Below are positions 51,601 through 63,935 of a stretch of DNA of 64,000 nucleotides, piece after piece. The number at the start of each line of letters is the position of its first letter. Position 1 is the first letter of the stretch. The position numbers and the translations under genes were made by a program. Origin of the DNA: Lineus longissimus (lineage: Eukaryota > Nemertea > Pilidiophora > Heteronemertea > Lineidae); the NCBI RefSeq assembly GCF_910592395.1, contig NC_088308.1, positions 28,287,501 to 28,351,500 of the forward strand, read 5' to 3'. The notes under the pieces are model-generated. The model was not told where the DNA came from. It was given only the letters and a program-made list of their open reading frames with translations, and ran no database searches.

Positions 51601-54600
51601 TCTAATCCTACCTCTATATGTTACTGCTATCAATAAGTCTTGGTTGAGTTTTGTGAGATGACAGCTAAAGCTTGTCATGGTTAGCTGTGAGCATGACAGG
51701 AATCCAAAATGACTTATCAAACATCCTCAAAGATAATGAAATCTACTGTATATTACAATGATATTTGAACATGAAATGTCCAGTTGTGCTGTCAAACCAA
51801 ATGAGTCTGCTGTTCTGGCCCCAAGACACTCAACCCCAAATTTGAGCAAAACATCATCTGCCACCCCATCCAGATGATGTTGGGAAGATTTTCAACTTCA
51901 GCAGATGACACTGCCTTACCCCCCCCCCCTCATCCTCACCCCAAGAGACATGAACTGGTTAAGTTGATGTGGCGACTGCCTAGCTGATGAGTGCATCTAT
52001 GGTTGTGATACTCTGATGATGAGTAAAACAAAGCATATTACCATAGCAGCACACAGTGCAGTGTGATATTGTACACCTGGTGAGAGTAAGAAAGACATCA
52101 GACAAGGCTTGTTAGCTTGAAATCAGACCTTAGCCAGAAAACTACGCAACAAGTTCAAGGAAAGACTATTTCCTTACAGAGACCTTGACTTATTCAAAGC
52201 TGATTATACAGAAAGCAGATTTGCAGCTTCAGGGTCCATGTACGTCTCCACCAACTTCTTTAAGAACCAATTCTGTTCATGAGATCATGAGGTCAGAAGT
52301 GAAGAAGAGCTTCTAAAAACCAAGAGACAAATCATGCAGTTATTTAAATGTTGGTCGAGTTCAAATAGAGACATGTTGTATTGGAAGATATAACAAGACT
52401 CCACGACCTACCTGACTTCCATCTGATCCCTGAATGTGGTCAAGAGCTGCTCCTTCATCTTCTTCAGTTCCATCTTCCTTGATGATTCCATCACCTCGTC
52501 TGCAAAATGTAACAGTGGACAATGTTACAAGACAGAACATACTATTCAAATCGATATCTGTATATCAATTGTATGAAACACAGGTCTCTAAATCCCTATA
52601 AAGGAACACCCAGAAGAGAAGTATCACTGGCCGGAGCCCTCCCCCTTCCCCCACCTCCAAAAAGCTCTTTTACTTTGCTTCAGCCGAACTTGACATCCAA
52701 TGTATTCTTGAACTAACGGTCAAGACTGAAGCAATGATGGGGAGGGCGTCCCTTCTTAGAAAGCTATGTCATATGTCTATTGCTTACCTTGGACATTTTG
52801 TATATTTGAGACGTTCCTTTTCTTTGCCGATCCCCCTGCTGATGTCAGTTTGTACCGTAACCGCTCAATCTCCTGGCGGAGCTCCTGGATGATGTTAGTA
52901 TACTGAGCAATATGGTAAGACACATCCGTTACGTTACGCCGCACCTTAGTTTTGATGTTCTTTGCCCGGTCTGCGTATATGAGTGTGTTTCTTGACTCCT
53001 CAAAGTGGAGACTGGCGGGGCTGATGTGCGCAATCATAACTGTCTTACAGTTCCCTCCAAGCGCATCTTTCAGAAGTCGCGTCAACTTACTGTCTCGGTA
53101 GTTGATATAGCGATTGTTGTTTGTACCTATACAGAGAAGATCAGATAATTTGTATGTGCCTTCCAAGCGCGTTTACATTTGCATAACATCCAAGTAGAGT
53201 GCGTTGGTGAAATCTCTGCTGAATCAACGACTCTTTCTCGGTATGACTTCAACCATTCTAATTGACACATTCAATGATCAAATGTTCATTTTCCTTTATG
53301 ATGAAATGCCTTATAAATGTGACTGAAGAACTTCCCTGAAATCAATTTCCCACAGCTATTTATAATCATCAATAAATGAGGCTTCTCAACAGCTACAACC
53401 CAATAGTTGCCATGGCAACATAACACTGATTAAGCATGCAGAAATTGACTGAGGCCTAGCATTCGCGGAGGCTTTTATATAATACACAACAACAGATGAT
53501 AAACTACAAAGATAAGGTTTAAGTGAGCACTGCATGAACCAGCACATCTTTAGACTCACTAAGTGCATTGATGCAGTTGCCCAGAGCCAGCAGCGAGCGG
53601 TTGATGTGCGCTCCCTCCACCATCCTCTTGCCTCGATTCAGAGTATTGGACGCACGTTCTGAGCCGGCCAAGTCGATCAGGTATAGCCGTCCCAAGCGCA
53701 CCTCATCTGTTGTGCCCTTCACGCGGTCTCGCTGCTTCACGATCACCTGTAACACGGCATGTGACCGCGATGATGTCGGGTTGGCTGCCGTTGGTTCCTG
53801 AGTGCGCTCTTTATTGCCTCGCTTCAGCAGTTTCATCACCTAACATGAAGAGAGCAACTATTTGCATTTTGCAGATTCAGTTATTCCTGAATTGGATGCA
53901 ATGGACAATATGAGTTTGAAATTGCTGTAAGACACTGAACAAAACAGTTCTCAAATACTTTATGCAGGATAGCTGTCTACTATCTGGTAACAAATTTATC
54001 GAGACAAAGGATGAAAATTTGTTTGACTCGCACGTCAAGGTCCATGAAAAGTACTGGCATGGCTGCATCATACACTGGCTGTATACAATGTCATGCTTAC
54101 CTCCCCTGTCGAAGTGGCCTGTATCTCGGTGAGACCGGCCACCTGGACTCCCTTATGGTCTTCACGGAGGTCGAGGTACCCTGAGGAGGTGTTCAGCAGA
54201 TCACGGATCATTTCATTGTAAATCTACAAGAGAAGTGAACACAAGTTGCAAGAGAGACCAGGGGGGGGGTCAAACAGCCAAGAAGGTTTATCATCAACTA
54301 TTACAAAATACATTGAAAATACAATACAAGTGCTTTTTGAGCAGCACATATTTTTACAGTAAGATAACTGCAAGTCATGGTCAAAGTTATTTTCTCTTTT
54401 TAAATCCATTAGTCTTTTAATCAGCAGTCATTTTTAATCAAGGGCCAACTTTTTCATTTTTATTTTGGACATTTGAATTTACCAGGTTTATATTTGTAGT
54501 ATCTGCCAGAGTTCAGTCGGCACGGTTCATGAAATGACATGCAATATCGTTGTGTCAACAGAACTTATGTGAAGTTTCATGATTTTTTTCAAGAATAATA

Positions 54601-57600
54601 CTGAGCAAAGGCAGGGAACCATTGGCTTATTGGCTTAAGTTCACAAAATAAACAACGGTTGCTAAACATGCTCACCAGTGGTGTATTATTAGCAAGGAGA
54701 TTTGGGTAAAATGGTTTGTCAGACACAACAAGTCATTGGCCTACCACATGTATGTGAAAATTGAAAATAATTCCAAGCCCTTGGAATATGCCCAGATTTG
54801 ACATCATCAAAGCCTCTCACTCCCCAGGCATATAATGTGTGAACCCCAAATCCTTTGATTATAAATACGTCTCAAGCATTGTTAGCACGTAAAGAAAACA
54901 AAATGATTGGGGGGCTCAAATGACTAAGACGAAGTCAAATAAACAGAGAGAACAAAGCCCACATATTCTGAACTTGTTTTTCTTGTTTTGTGCCGTGCTT
55001 CATGTGACTGACCACACAATTTGTTGAACATAAAATATGAATAGGGACATCATTAATTCAGGTACTCAAAGACATATAATCTTTCATTGAGTTCGGTCTT
55101 TGTCATGCAAAATGAAGATACTGTCTGGTAATACCAGATCTGTTAAGATGTCCTTGAGAGGCCTCAATGTTTGCCTGGTAGTCAAGGTGGGCGGACACTT
55201 ATCCATCACATAACAACAAGTAGCCCCTTATCCCGTTAGGTGCCTCACTATGGCTATCATGAATTACATGTACTGTACAATGGGAGGAAACTTCAATATA
55301 ATCAGTACAAAATGTCTGGTCATTTTTGAGTTCTGGCAAAGTGAAAATGGATGAAAATTGATTCATCTTAACAACACAAATAATGGATGACAGGCCAAGA
55401 CATGAGTCATTCTTGAAAAACATCTTTTGTTCGGAATATGAATATATGAACGAGAACTCTACATGACCCCGCCCCAAGCTCGAGAAACAACATAGAGAAT
55501 GTGTCCTTAGGGAAAAATAATGCAACATGCAAATATCTCAAAATGGGACCAGTTACTTAAATACTGTAACAACAGTACTTAGCGGTCTATGTAAAGGACG
55601 ATGACAGGGTTCTGAGAAAATCGCACAGGGCTATTGATAGACATAAGAAAGCAGGCCAAGTAATGTTTGAAAAGACTCAGCTATGCCCCTCACATTACAC
55701 ATCTACAGTGTATTAATATTAAAATATTAATATACCCTCCCAAATATACAATGAAATATTTAACGTTTTTTAATGCTGACGTCAGGACAATCAATGAATT
55801 ACGTGGTCGACTATTTAAAGGCTAAAACTAAAACAACTCACTATTTATTTGACCAATAATGGATATGCAATATTCTTGTTATACACATACTTTTATTATG
55901 CATGGTAGCTAGGCAGCTTCACTGTATGCTCAGCATTAGCTCATGTCCGTTTCTGGCACCTTTTTTACTATGCATAATCAATAAGCAGTTAAGCAAAGGT
56001 CGATGATTTTAGAAACATATCCAGGGCACTTTGGTTTGATCAAATCCAACAATCCTGATGCCAAGTGAGGGACCACAATACTGTCAGAAACACTCTCCCA
56101 AAAATGGAAGAATATTCAAAACTTATTGTCATTAGCATTGTTTTGAGAGTTCTCAATGAACACTAATGGTACCGTAACAGTTTTTATTTCATGAAACTTG
56201 CAGTGCAAGTTTTCAATATTGACGTCTGTTTACCTCAAGATAGGACATGCTGACGCTATACATGGTGTCACGCTTGGTCTTCTCCATCTCGTTGAAGAGT
56301 TCATTGAGAGTCTGCACCATGATTCCTGGGCCGTCATCCGTACCCAGCATCGTATATGTCTTACCAGCTCCTGAAGTAGAAAGGCATGTGAACTTCTACA
56401 TGGCAATTATCACCGGGTCACTAATGCAGATTGGAAGTTGGCAAACTACACATCTGGCATTGCAATATAGGTAATCTCATCCAATATTTGGAAAATCAGC
56501 TTCAGGCAACCATGACAAGAGGATATTGGTAAATGTTGGAAATATTAGGATGCAAACACAGGTGACATTTTGTCAATAACCATTTAAAATAGATGACAAT
56601 TCTAACGACAGGCTTGGTATTGAGTCCACTCATTGCAGCTTATCACTTGCTGAAAGAAGTGGTTGAATGATACAGGAGCATGGTGAACTAGTCCGTGTGA
56701 AGCACCCTGTTCCCCATTAGTTATTTGAGAGGCATGTTCATTGGAAACCAACCCATGTTTGTTGTCATACTTCAGGTTGGCAAGGGAGGCTCTGACTGCA
56801 ATCAGCTTTGGGCTCATTCATTCATGAGTCAACTTATACAGTGGTAGTGAAAACTGCACACTACTGTCAGAATCAAGGACAAATTCATTGTAAGCGGTAA
56901 ATGAACTGCTTTTGACCAATCACAAAGGTGAATTTCAATTCATTTTACTTAGACACCATTTTTCAGTGTTGTTCCACTAGTTTTCACTAATAGGATAGCC
57001 CATGATAAAATTGCTAGAGTATGACAGGGAAGTCATCAGTGGGCATGTTCTTTCTTTTACTGCCAATTCCTGGGTATGATGTGTTTCCATCCCCACTAAC
57101 AGGCTTTTGGGCGAGTGACTTAGTGATCTCAAAACCTTGAGGGTTAAGACGATTCCTTGGATGGGGACAGGACAACAGCTTACCTGTAGCACCATAAGCA
57201 AAGACAGTGGCGTTGTAGCCGTTGACAACATGTTCAATCAAATACTTGGTAGTCGCCAGGTAGACCTCTTTCTGCAAGGAGGAGAGAAATGTTTTAATTA
57301 ACGAACTCTAATTTACCAATCCGACTTTTTTCATGTGAGGATTGCTCCAAGAGGTCACCAAGTCTAGTTTCTCACACCCGAAACCCTTCCTGATACAAGG
57401 TACCACATCATTACAACCAAGGCCAGTCAAGTTGATGACACCTCGCAAGTCAAAGTCAACAGTTACAGAAAGTTTAAACAACCCAAAAGTTGGTCATAAG
57501 TATGAAAAATTACTTATTGCATGTTCATTCAGCACTCATTTGATATTTATAAAAATGACTACGATTACTTGATGAATAATTCAGAGCATAACACGAAAAC

Positions 57601-60600
57601 CAATAGAATGTTAGACCACTGAATGCAGAGAATTTCATTCTGACCTTATCGTCCTAATCCCCAATGACACAGTTTTCCCATTAGACCTTGGTGGAGAAAG
57701 TAATAATCTCCTGGTTATAATTGGCCCGAGCCTGGGTAAACATGATTTTCATCCACCCATCACTTCATTCATACTACATGCATTTTTATTGATTGCATTT
57801 GATTGTGTTGACTGCTGTTGTGATATCAAAGTGGTCCGAGGAGGTGCCACAAACTGACAGGAAAAACAGACTTTTTTTAACAACCTCTGATCACCCATGA
57901 TAGCCTACAGGCGGCAGCAAATCTTATACTGCATGATTGTATTGTTATTGATAAACCAAAAAAAGTTGTTACTTTTTGTAATTAGTATCTCAATCAAAAT
58001 GGATTCTTTCATGAAAAAAAGACATGTTTATAATCAAACAGAAAGTAACAAAACGAGGTCTATGATATAAGGTAAAGAAAGAGGTTCATGGGCTCAGCTG
58101 ACACAACAATCAGTGTAAAAGAAGTATCACCGACTTTCTGACAGTTTCTACTTTCTTGAGTTATTATAGTTTCTACTTACTTGTGATGCATTTCCATCAA
58201 ATGCGACATCGAAGACAAATTGTTTTTCTCGTGAGCGGTTAGCGCGGAGTACATCTTCAGGATCTTCAGTTGGGTCCATCAGCACCACCACCTGTAACAA
58301 GACAGGAACTGGTGAGTGACGAGCTAAACACTGACATGAGCAGTGACTTGAAGAGATACATGTACAGGTGCCAAAAACCTTATCAAGAAGAGTGGCATCT
58401 CCCAATCAACACAATTTTTGCCATGATCAGGCACGTCAGGAGCATGCTGTTCAATAGAAGTTTAAGTGATCTTCTTCTTCCAAAGCTGGCACTACACTTT
58501 TTTCTTTGCATCATCTGAGCAAAATCGTTCTACTTTTTCTTTCTTTTCTTTTCTCTTTTTTTACACAATTTTCGATAAATCAATGAGTTTTTGAGTGGCT
58601 ATATTTTGAATCAGAGCCGAAAGTCCTTTGCAGCAATGATGAAGACCAATGTTATCACTATCAGGGTCTATTTGCTAACGAGTAATTTGCATTAAAGATA
58701 TATAGCAAAAATCTAGGCTGCCAATGATCTATAATTATAAATAGACCACATCTCCATGGTTACAGGTAAACAGTACAAGAGAAGATAAGTAATTCAATCA
58801 AATTCTTCTGACATGGCCGCTACTATTTTACAAGCAAAGTGGGTGAGAGGGAGGCACTGATTGGTTGTAGGCTCACCAGAGCTGATTTGGATGAAAACGA
58901 TGACCACTTGGTACAATTACATGACATATAAGTATGACTAATCAAGGGTTAGTGTTCACAAATTGATCTGCTAATTTCCAAGATGACTTTGAAAGTTCTG
59001 CTATAGACTAGAGCCATTTCCATGAACTTTAGGAAGCAACTCAACTGTGTTATTAAGTGGTGGAGTGAAATGTCAGTCAATTTGCCCATTTGCTGTGGAT
59101 GGCGAGGGGGCCGCCTTCTCAGGATGATGGCATGGCCACTGTTTAGATTCCCAATAGACACCAATTCATGTATTTGGGTAAGGTTAGTATTGGGACAAGC
59201 AATGTTTGACAATACATGTACTGTACTGCATTGGGATTCAAGTTATTCAACCGAAGTTCCTTGACATGCTTGAACACACTACATGCAAACTGCAGTGCTC
59301 AGTCAATGGTAAATTGTCTGCATGGATATAATGTTATGATATCAAAATATCTTTCAAAATATAATTTTCTAAAGAATATATTGGCCACATTCACAAACGA
59401 GATGATTTCCCTTTAGGAAATTACACGAGAACAGGCAATTACACTGATGGGCTGTACCACCAGACCTTGTTTATACCAAACTTCATTTAGGTCTATAATT
59501 CACATTACACAAGCGTACATTTATTACTGATTTGGGGATATTATCACACTGGGCAATGAAAGCTCTTACCAATGCAGATCTTATTGACCTAAGCCATAGT
59601 AAGGTGTAGACTATATTTTCTTTACCCTCGACAAACATTCTGGCCATGGCTTATATCTCAAGCCGTAAACCTACAAATAGACCTCTTCATGGAAAAAATA
59701 AAGTGATTTTAATACCACCATTGTGCTAGCTATAAATTATACATGTCCGGTAGGCCCTGTGGTTTAGAAGTGAATAAGAATTTAAAATAAACCCAATCTT
59801 CTAGTACATGTTGCATATCTGCACTATGTCAGTGAAGAACTTCAGTCACATTCAATGCTAAGCTCCCAACAAATCTCACTGCCACGACCCCTCTTAAAAT
59901 TCCCACCCCCACTCACTAAAAATTCCTTGGAGAAAACTTCTCACACAGTACAAGCATACATTTTGAAATCTCCAAATCAGATTGCGAAACCAACATCACA
60001 CATCTCAAATGAATTTTCGAAATCCAAGGGTAATCTCAACTCAAACTCTTGCAAAGTTAGTAAGTCATACAGTCAAATCAAATCAATGACAGAATCAGGA
60101 GGTGCCGCATGATAAGGCGTTTCCACTTCCACTTTTTGCCGGGAGCAGTAGGACACCTCTCCATAAAAGTCATGAAAGGGATATATACAATGAGACCGAC
60201 TAAGACAATCGACGAGCATTGACACATTTCTCTCAGCTTACTAAGAAGTGGCATGCAACAATATGATCACAAAGAGTGATGGACTCTTAAGAAGACTGTG
60301 CCAAGAACATTGATCACAACATCAGTTTAAAACCTGTAACAATAGGAAAACAGGTATGACAGTAAATACTGTGACTTACTCTGTTGTCCATTTGGTGAGT
60401 AATTTGTGTAGCACCATGAAGTATTTCATCTTCACTCAGAGGACGAATTCGTAACGCAACCTGAAATATGATTATAAATAAAGAAAAGTGTCATAATCAA
60501 TTCAGACTTGTGTTTCTCATCGGAACTTTTTCTCAAGTAGGCCCTACATACTAAAAGTAAAACATGAGACCAAGGTCAGGAAGGACAGTCATAGGACTAT

Positions 60601-60787
60601 AGGACTAGGAGCGGTGAAGTCAACTCCAGTTAAAGATATTGAGAAAACTGCCGACCTCCAACCCATAGAGATGACGATCCTGCATCACACCTACCATAAG
60701 ATTCTGCTCTCCTCCAATGCCACCCCCAGCGAATCCATGTCTGGCTTTTGATCCTCCTCCTGCCGCTCCTGCAGTGGCCGCCTCCAT
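45647..60787 (-). CDS. KIF19: Kinesin-like protein KIF19 (kinesin-8), complete
   Basis: Plus-end motor that also depolymerises microtubules at ciliary tips and sets cilium length. Nineteen exons on the minus strand: 60695-60787, 60380-60460, 58181-58291, 57184-57271, 56234-56370, 54101-54223, 53560-53839, 52788-53126, 52412-52499, 51173-51250, 50957-51018, 50616-50785, 50100-50313, 49751-49866, 49403-49533, 48609-49209, 46417-46564, 46119-46226, 45647-45792; 3114 bp, 1037 aa (human 998). The N-terminal motor has P-loop GATGAGKT at residues 122-129 (split by an intron), switch I SSRSH about 234-238, switch II DLAGSE 267-272, then [16 protein letters not shown] and [15 protein letters not shown]. 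The neck has [10 protein letters not shown] and further coiled coil, including [16 protein letters not shown] as in human KIF19. The C-terminal third is low-complexity, basic and diverged. The first in-frame ATG (gtcaagATGG, after an in-frame TGA) was chosen. Confidence 0.96.
47698..47829. repeat. Dispersed direct repeat in KIF19 intron 16, copy 1
   Basis: About 130 bp, starting CCTTATAGCTATGTGCCC, containing GCTGATG, GTCTCTGAAAGA and ATGAACC. Matches 48280-48422 imperfectly at an offset of about 582 bp. Confidence 0.8.
48280..48422. repeat. Dispersed direct repeat in KIF19 intron 16, copy 2
   Basis: Imperfect second copy of the 47698-47829 sequence, starting CCTTATAGCTATATGCCC, with several indels. 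Both copies lie in the intron between KIF19 exons 16 and 17. Confidence 0.8.
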
Positions 60788-61639
60788 CTTGACAGCAGTT
60801 CCTTCCAAGTCCCGACCAAGGCACTGAATCTCTCCAATCAATCAGTCAGAACAAAATTACAGGTCACTTTTCCACAAATTCCTTTTTCTTCACCGACATA
60901 GAGTCAAATCCCAAAACTACTGGGGACAGCCGTACTTCATTGCTAAACCAGTTCCGCCTTTCTTAGCATGCCTTCTGCCTTGAGGTCAATGGTAATAATT
61001 CAATGAGGGATTATACAGACTGCGATTGTGTAGGTCCCATATTGTAACAGTGCAACTGCTGCTGTGTAAAATGTAGTCATGCAGTGTCAGTGAATCCAGA
61101 ACAGAAGAGTTAGAGTAATTTTGACCTTTCCATGGCATTGGCATACCATATGAATATTGACACGACTAATCGCTATATTTTATTAAGTCAGCAACTTTAT
61201 ATGTTAAATTGACGTGGTCGGCAACTTGAGACATAATGTCCCGGCCAAAATCGACAAAAATCCACAGCAAAAGTTTGACAGGTCCAACTCTATTCTATGC
61301 CTCAACTAAACAATCATGTGTGTGCTCTAAACCATGTAAACATACCAATTGGTTCAAACTCGTTCAGAAGGATACTAACAAAATTATGATTCACCTCTGC
61401 TTTCAAGGCGTTCGAGTGTATGGATGTTACAGACTGTTGACTTAAACAATAACAGATTTCAAGTGTCGCGATGCAAAATAGTTCCCAATTTTTTGCTTAT
61501 AGTGAACAAAATGTACATATTTCATCAATAAAAATGATAAGTCCAATCAATAATTTGTTTATAAATTCAAAGGTTTGTGTTTAAAATCATAACAAACCAC
61601 TATTTTCAGCTGTATTTCTTGGACTTCGCAAAATTTGCA

Positions 61640-61800
61640 CAAGATGGCGGCAGATATTGCAGAGACATCAAGAGGCGATTTGTTACATTCTCGAAGTACA
61701 CATTGAGGGATGTCGGAGTTCTTCAAGTAACAACAGGTGACGCCACCATTAGTTCATGAGTTCCTATATATACGCGGGAAATACGAATGCGCACGTGTGG
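61640..61800. promoter_or_regulatory. Promoter-like motif cluster
   Basis: CAAGATGGCGGC at 61641-61652 is a strong YY1-type motif; about 120 bp further are TATATATA, GCGGGAAA (E2F-like) and GCGCACGTG (E-box) between about 61765 and 61798. It may serve KIF19 through an upstream non-coding exon or belong to another transcript. Motifs read by eye. Confidence 0.35.
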
Positions 61801-61829
61801 ACTTGGCTATTAGTAGTTTTTAAAAAGGG

Positions 61830-62020
61830 ATGACCCCCTGTAAGATTTGTGAGAAGGGTCCTGGGGGGGGGGGGGGGGGGGGGGTGTTCCCCAGCCTCGG
61901 TCTTCTGTTGACCAAGATTCATACTGGTGATAAACTATTCAATCGGAACTCAGGTGAATGTGATCATCTGAGGAATCGGAAATGGATTCATACTGGTGAT
62001 AAACAATGTAAACTCAAATG
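61830..62020 (+). pseudogene. Degenerate C2H2 zinc-finger fragment
   Basis: In one frame the sequence reads CKICEKG, LLLTKIHTGDKLF and RNRKWIHTGDKQCKL: finger remnants with the HTGEKP-type linker twice, but the finger between the linkers has lost its cysteine pair and the frame ends at TGA 62019-62021. A run of 22 G at 61863-61884 interrupts the first finger. It is best read as a small decayed zinc-finger pseudogene or processed remnant. Confidence 0.65.
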
Positions 62021-62047
62021 ACTGTGTGCATCTGATAGATGTGGATT

Positions 62048-62160
62048 ATTCATCATCATCATCATGTCCCGCAGCCATGCGGCCATTGAGACGATCCTAA
62101 GTGCATCACGTCATCCATCCAAATTCTCTTTGGACGGCCGCATCGGCAGAGCATAAGCCT
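62048..62160 (-). mobile_element. 3' end of a non-LTR retrotransposon
   Basis: On the minus strand a frame contains CGRPKRIWMDDV, matching the (R)GRPxxRWxDDV motif near the C-terminus of many non-LTR reverse transcriptase proteins, followed by a short (ATG)n tail as in elements ending in microsatellites. Only about 110 bp remain, so the clade cannot be set. Confidence 0.6.
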
Positions 62161-62192
62161 AGTGGATGTGAGGGTCTGTGAAGTTGGCTCCC

Positions 62193-62249
62193 AGTTCCTT
62201 ATTCGTACCCATTTTGAAACATGGTATGTTTGGGTACGAATAAGGAACT
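62193..62249. repeat. Perfect 19-bp inverted repeat with nested inner stem
   Basis: AGTTCCTTATTCGTACCCA at 62193-62211 pairs perfectly with 62231-62249 across a 19-nt spacer, which itself contains AACAT/ATGTT. It forms a hairpin of about 57 nt. Confidence 0.85.
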
Positions 62250-62690
62250 AGGAAATGGGCTAAGCATTTCCCAGTTCCCAATTCAAATTTCTTTCAAATA
62301 TTAACCCTCCACAGTTCGATAACTCAACTTGGTGTTTAACCCTTTCCTACCAAGCTCCGGATTCAACTATCAGTGACTTTAACCCTTTCTGACCCATTTC
62401 CCGGTTCAAAATACCAGCTCCTTATTCGTCTTAACTCCTTTTAACCCTTTATAACTCTATTTCTTGATTCAAATGCTGGCTCCCGATTCAGCTACAAGTC
62501 ACTTTAACCCTTTCTGACTCCATTTCCCGGTTCAAAATGCCAGTTCCTTATTCGTCTTAACTCATTTTAGCCATTTATAAGTCCATTTCCCGATTCAAAT
62601 ACTGGCTCCCAATTCAGCTACAAGTCACTTTAACACTTTCTAAGCCCATTTCCCGGTTCAAAATGCCAGCTCCAAATGGCACTTTATCGT
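62250..62690. repeat. 126-bp tandem repeat built from two half-units
   Basis: CCAGCTCC or CCAGTTCC recurs at 62414, 62540 and 62666 (126-bp steps). Each unit has two related halves with CATTTCCC, GATTCAAA or GTTCAAAA and TTAACCCTTT. The array shares CAGTTCCTTATTCGT with the hairpin at 62193-62249, so they probably arose together. Confidence 0.8.
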
Positions 62691-63355
62691 GTGGTGTCGC
62701 CCCTTATTATCTGATTTTTTAAATAAAAATACTCCGCCTCTTGATATTTCAAATCTCAGGATGTCGAAGTGAACATCGAGGATGTAACAAATCGCCAGGA
62801 GGGTTTTCTCAAGAGTCATGAGGCTATAAGGGACCATCTCAACAGTTAGGCTACTTTGTGCCCACTATGTTTAAGATTATTCTTACAATGATAGTCGGAA
62901 TTACCTGTGGATCATTAGCAAGTGTAAATGTGATCAATAACGGTAATTGACACATCACAGTGGCGTAATTCCTTGTTCATTGGCGGTTTTGAGGAATTTC
63001 GCTCTCAGGTCTCTGATTGCCTGTGCTCAAATCACCAGGCGGTGTAAATCATGACGATATCATCAAAATCACAAAACTGAGCAACGACATTGCAACCATT
63101 TTCGTTGGTTAATGTTACATTAATTTCACTTTTGCACTGAATTTGTAAGTAACAAACAGCTGATGCCTTGAAAAAAGATCAATAATGCATAATTTTGTTG
63201 GATGTTACATGACTGACTACGTCGACGAACTCCACCCCCTGCTTCCCAGCATTCTTCCGGTTTGCGAAATGTGTGCTTCGAGTGTTGATGCATTGTGTGC
63301 CAGAGGTTCCCATGAAAGTCGCCTGATCTGATCATCTAATGATATTAGACTGAAA

Positions 63356-63935
63356 ATGAAACCTCGTATACGTGATCGGGATCTACCACCACCAGATAAA
63401 TGTCAATTTGTGCACGTCTCGGCTGATCATGAGCTGTTTTTGCAAGCATTTGAAAGTGAGTTGTCATCACAATCTCGAATCTGAAGCCAACTTCCCGATT
63501 TCGTTTCCCGCTCATCTGCGTTTTCGACCTAACAATTCCTCTTTTGAACTCCCCGAATGCGTCTACTACATCTTCTAATATCAGTTCATTCGATTATTTC
63601 AGAACCGACGCAGATTTACCGTTATTTACGGAGCAGAAATGTAGTTTCGGTGAGTGGAGGTTTGAATAATGGTTCCCGCCGACGATGCATCACAGGCACC
63701 TGAAGTGTGTTGATATGTCTATTTTTAGATTTCCACGTGGCCTGTCCTGTGGTCGTTCTCTGTCATTCCAGAAGAATAAGTGCTAACATTTTTATTTTTT
63801 AAATGTATCCATTTGGTTCTCCAGCTGCTGCTTGCCTTTTGTCCATGAAAGTATTTCTCATTTCCAGCCAGTATTGTTGAACAGGAACCTGTTGTACATG
63901 AGAAAGAGGCTATCAAGACCAGAAAAGAGGAAGAG
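63356..63935 (+). CDS. SUZ12: SUZ12 Polycomb PRC2 subunit, 5' exons (runs off the right edge)
   Basis: Core subunit of Polycomb repressive complex 2 (H3K27 methylation), nuclear. Three exons: 63356-63455, 63603-63649, 63868-63935. The product begins MKPRIRDRDLPPPDK and then [29 protein letters not shown] and PVLLNRNLLYMRKRLSRPEK; the vertebrate protein has the matching order [37 protein letters not shown] and so on. It lacks the long Gly/Ser-rich N-terminal extension of mammals. Exon phases agree (1, 0, 2). Exons 1 and 2 end at good GTGAGT donors; exon 3 must end before an in-frame TAG and the only fitting donor is a GC site, AG/GCAAGT, at 63936. An in-frame TGA lies just upstream of the ATG. 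The rest of the gene is outside the window. Confidence 0.92.

Larger units (their letters stand above)
60788..63355. other. Head-to-head interval between KIF19 and SUZ12
   Basis: 2.57 kb between divergent start codons. 60788-61600 shows nothing beyond AT-rich sequence. 61640-61800 has promoter-like motifs. 61830-62690 is filled with transposon and repeat remnants. 62700-63355 is presumably SUZ12 promoter and 5' UTR with no further gene visible. Confidence 0.6.
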
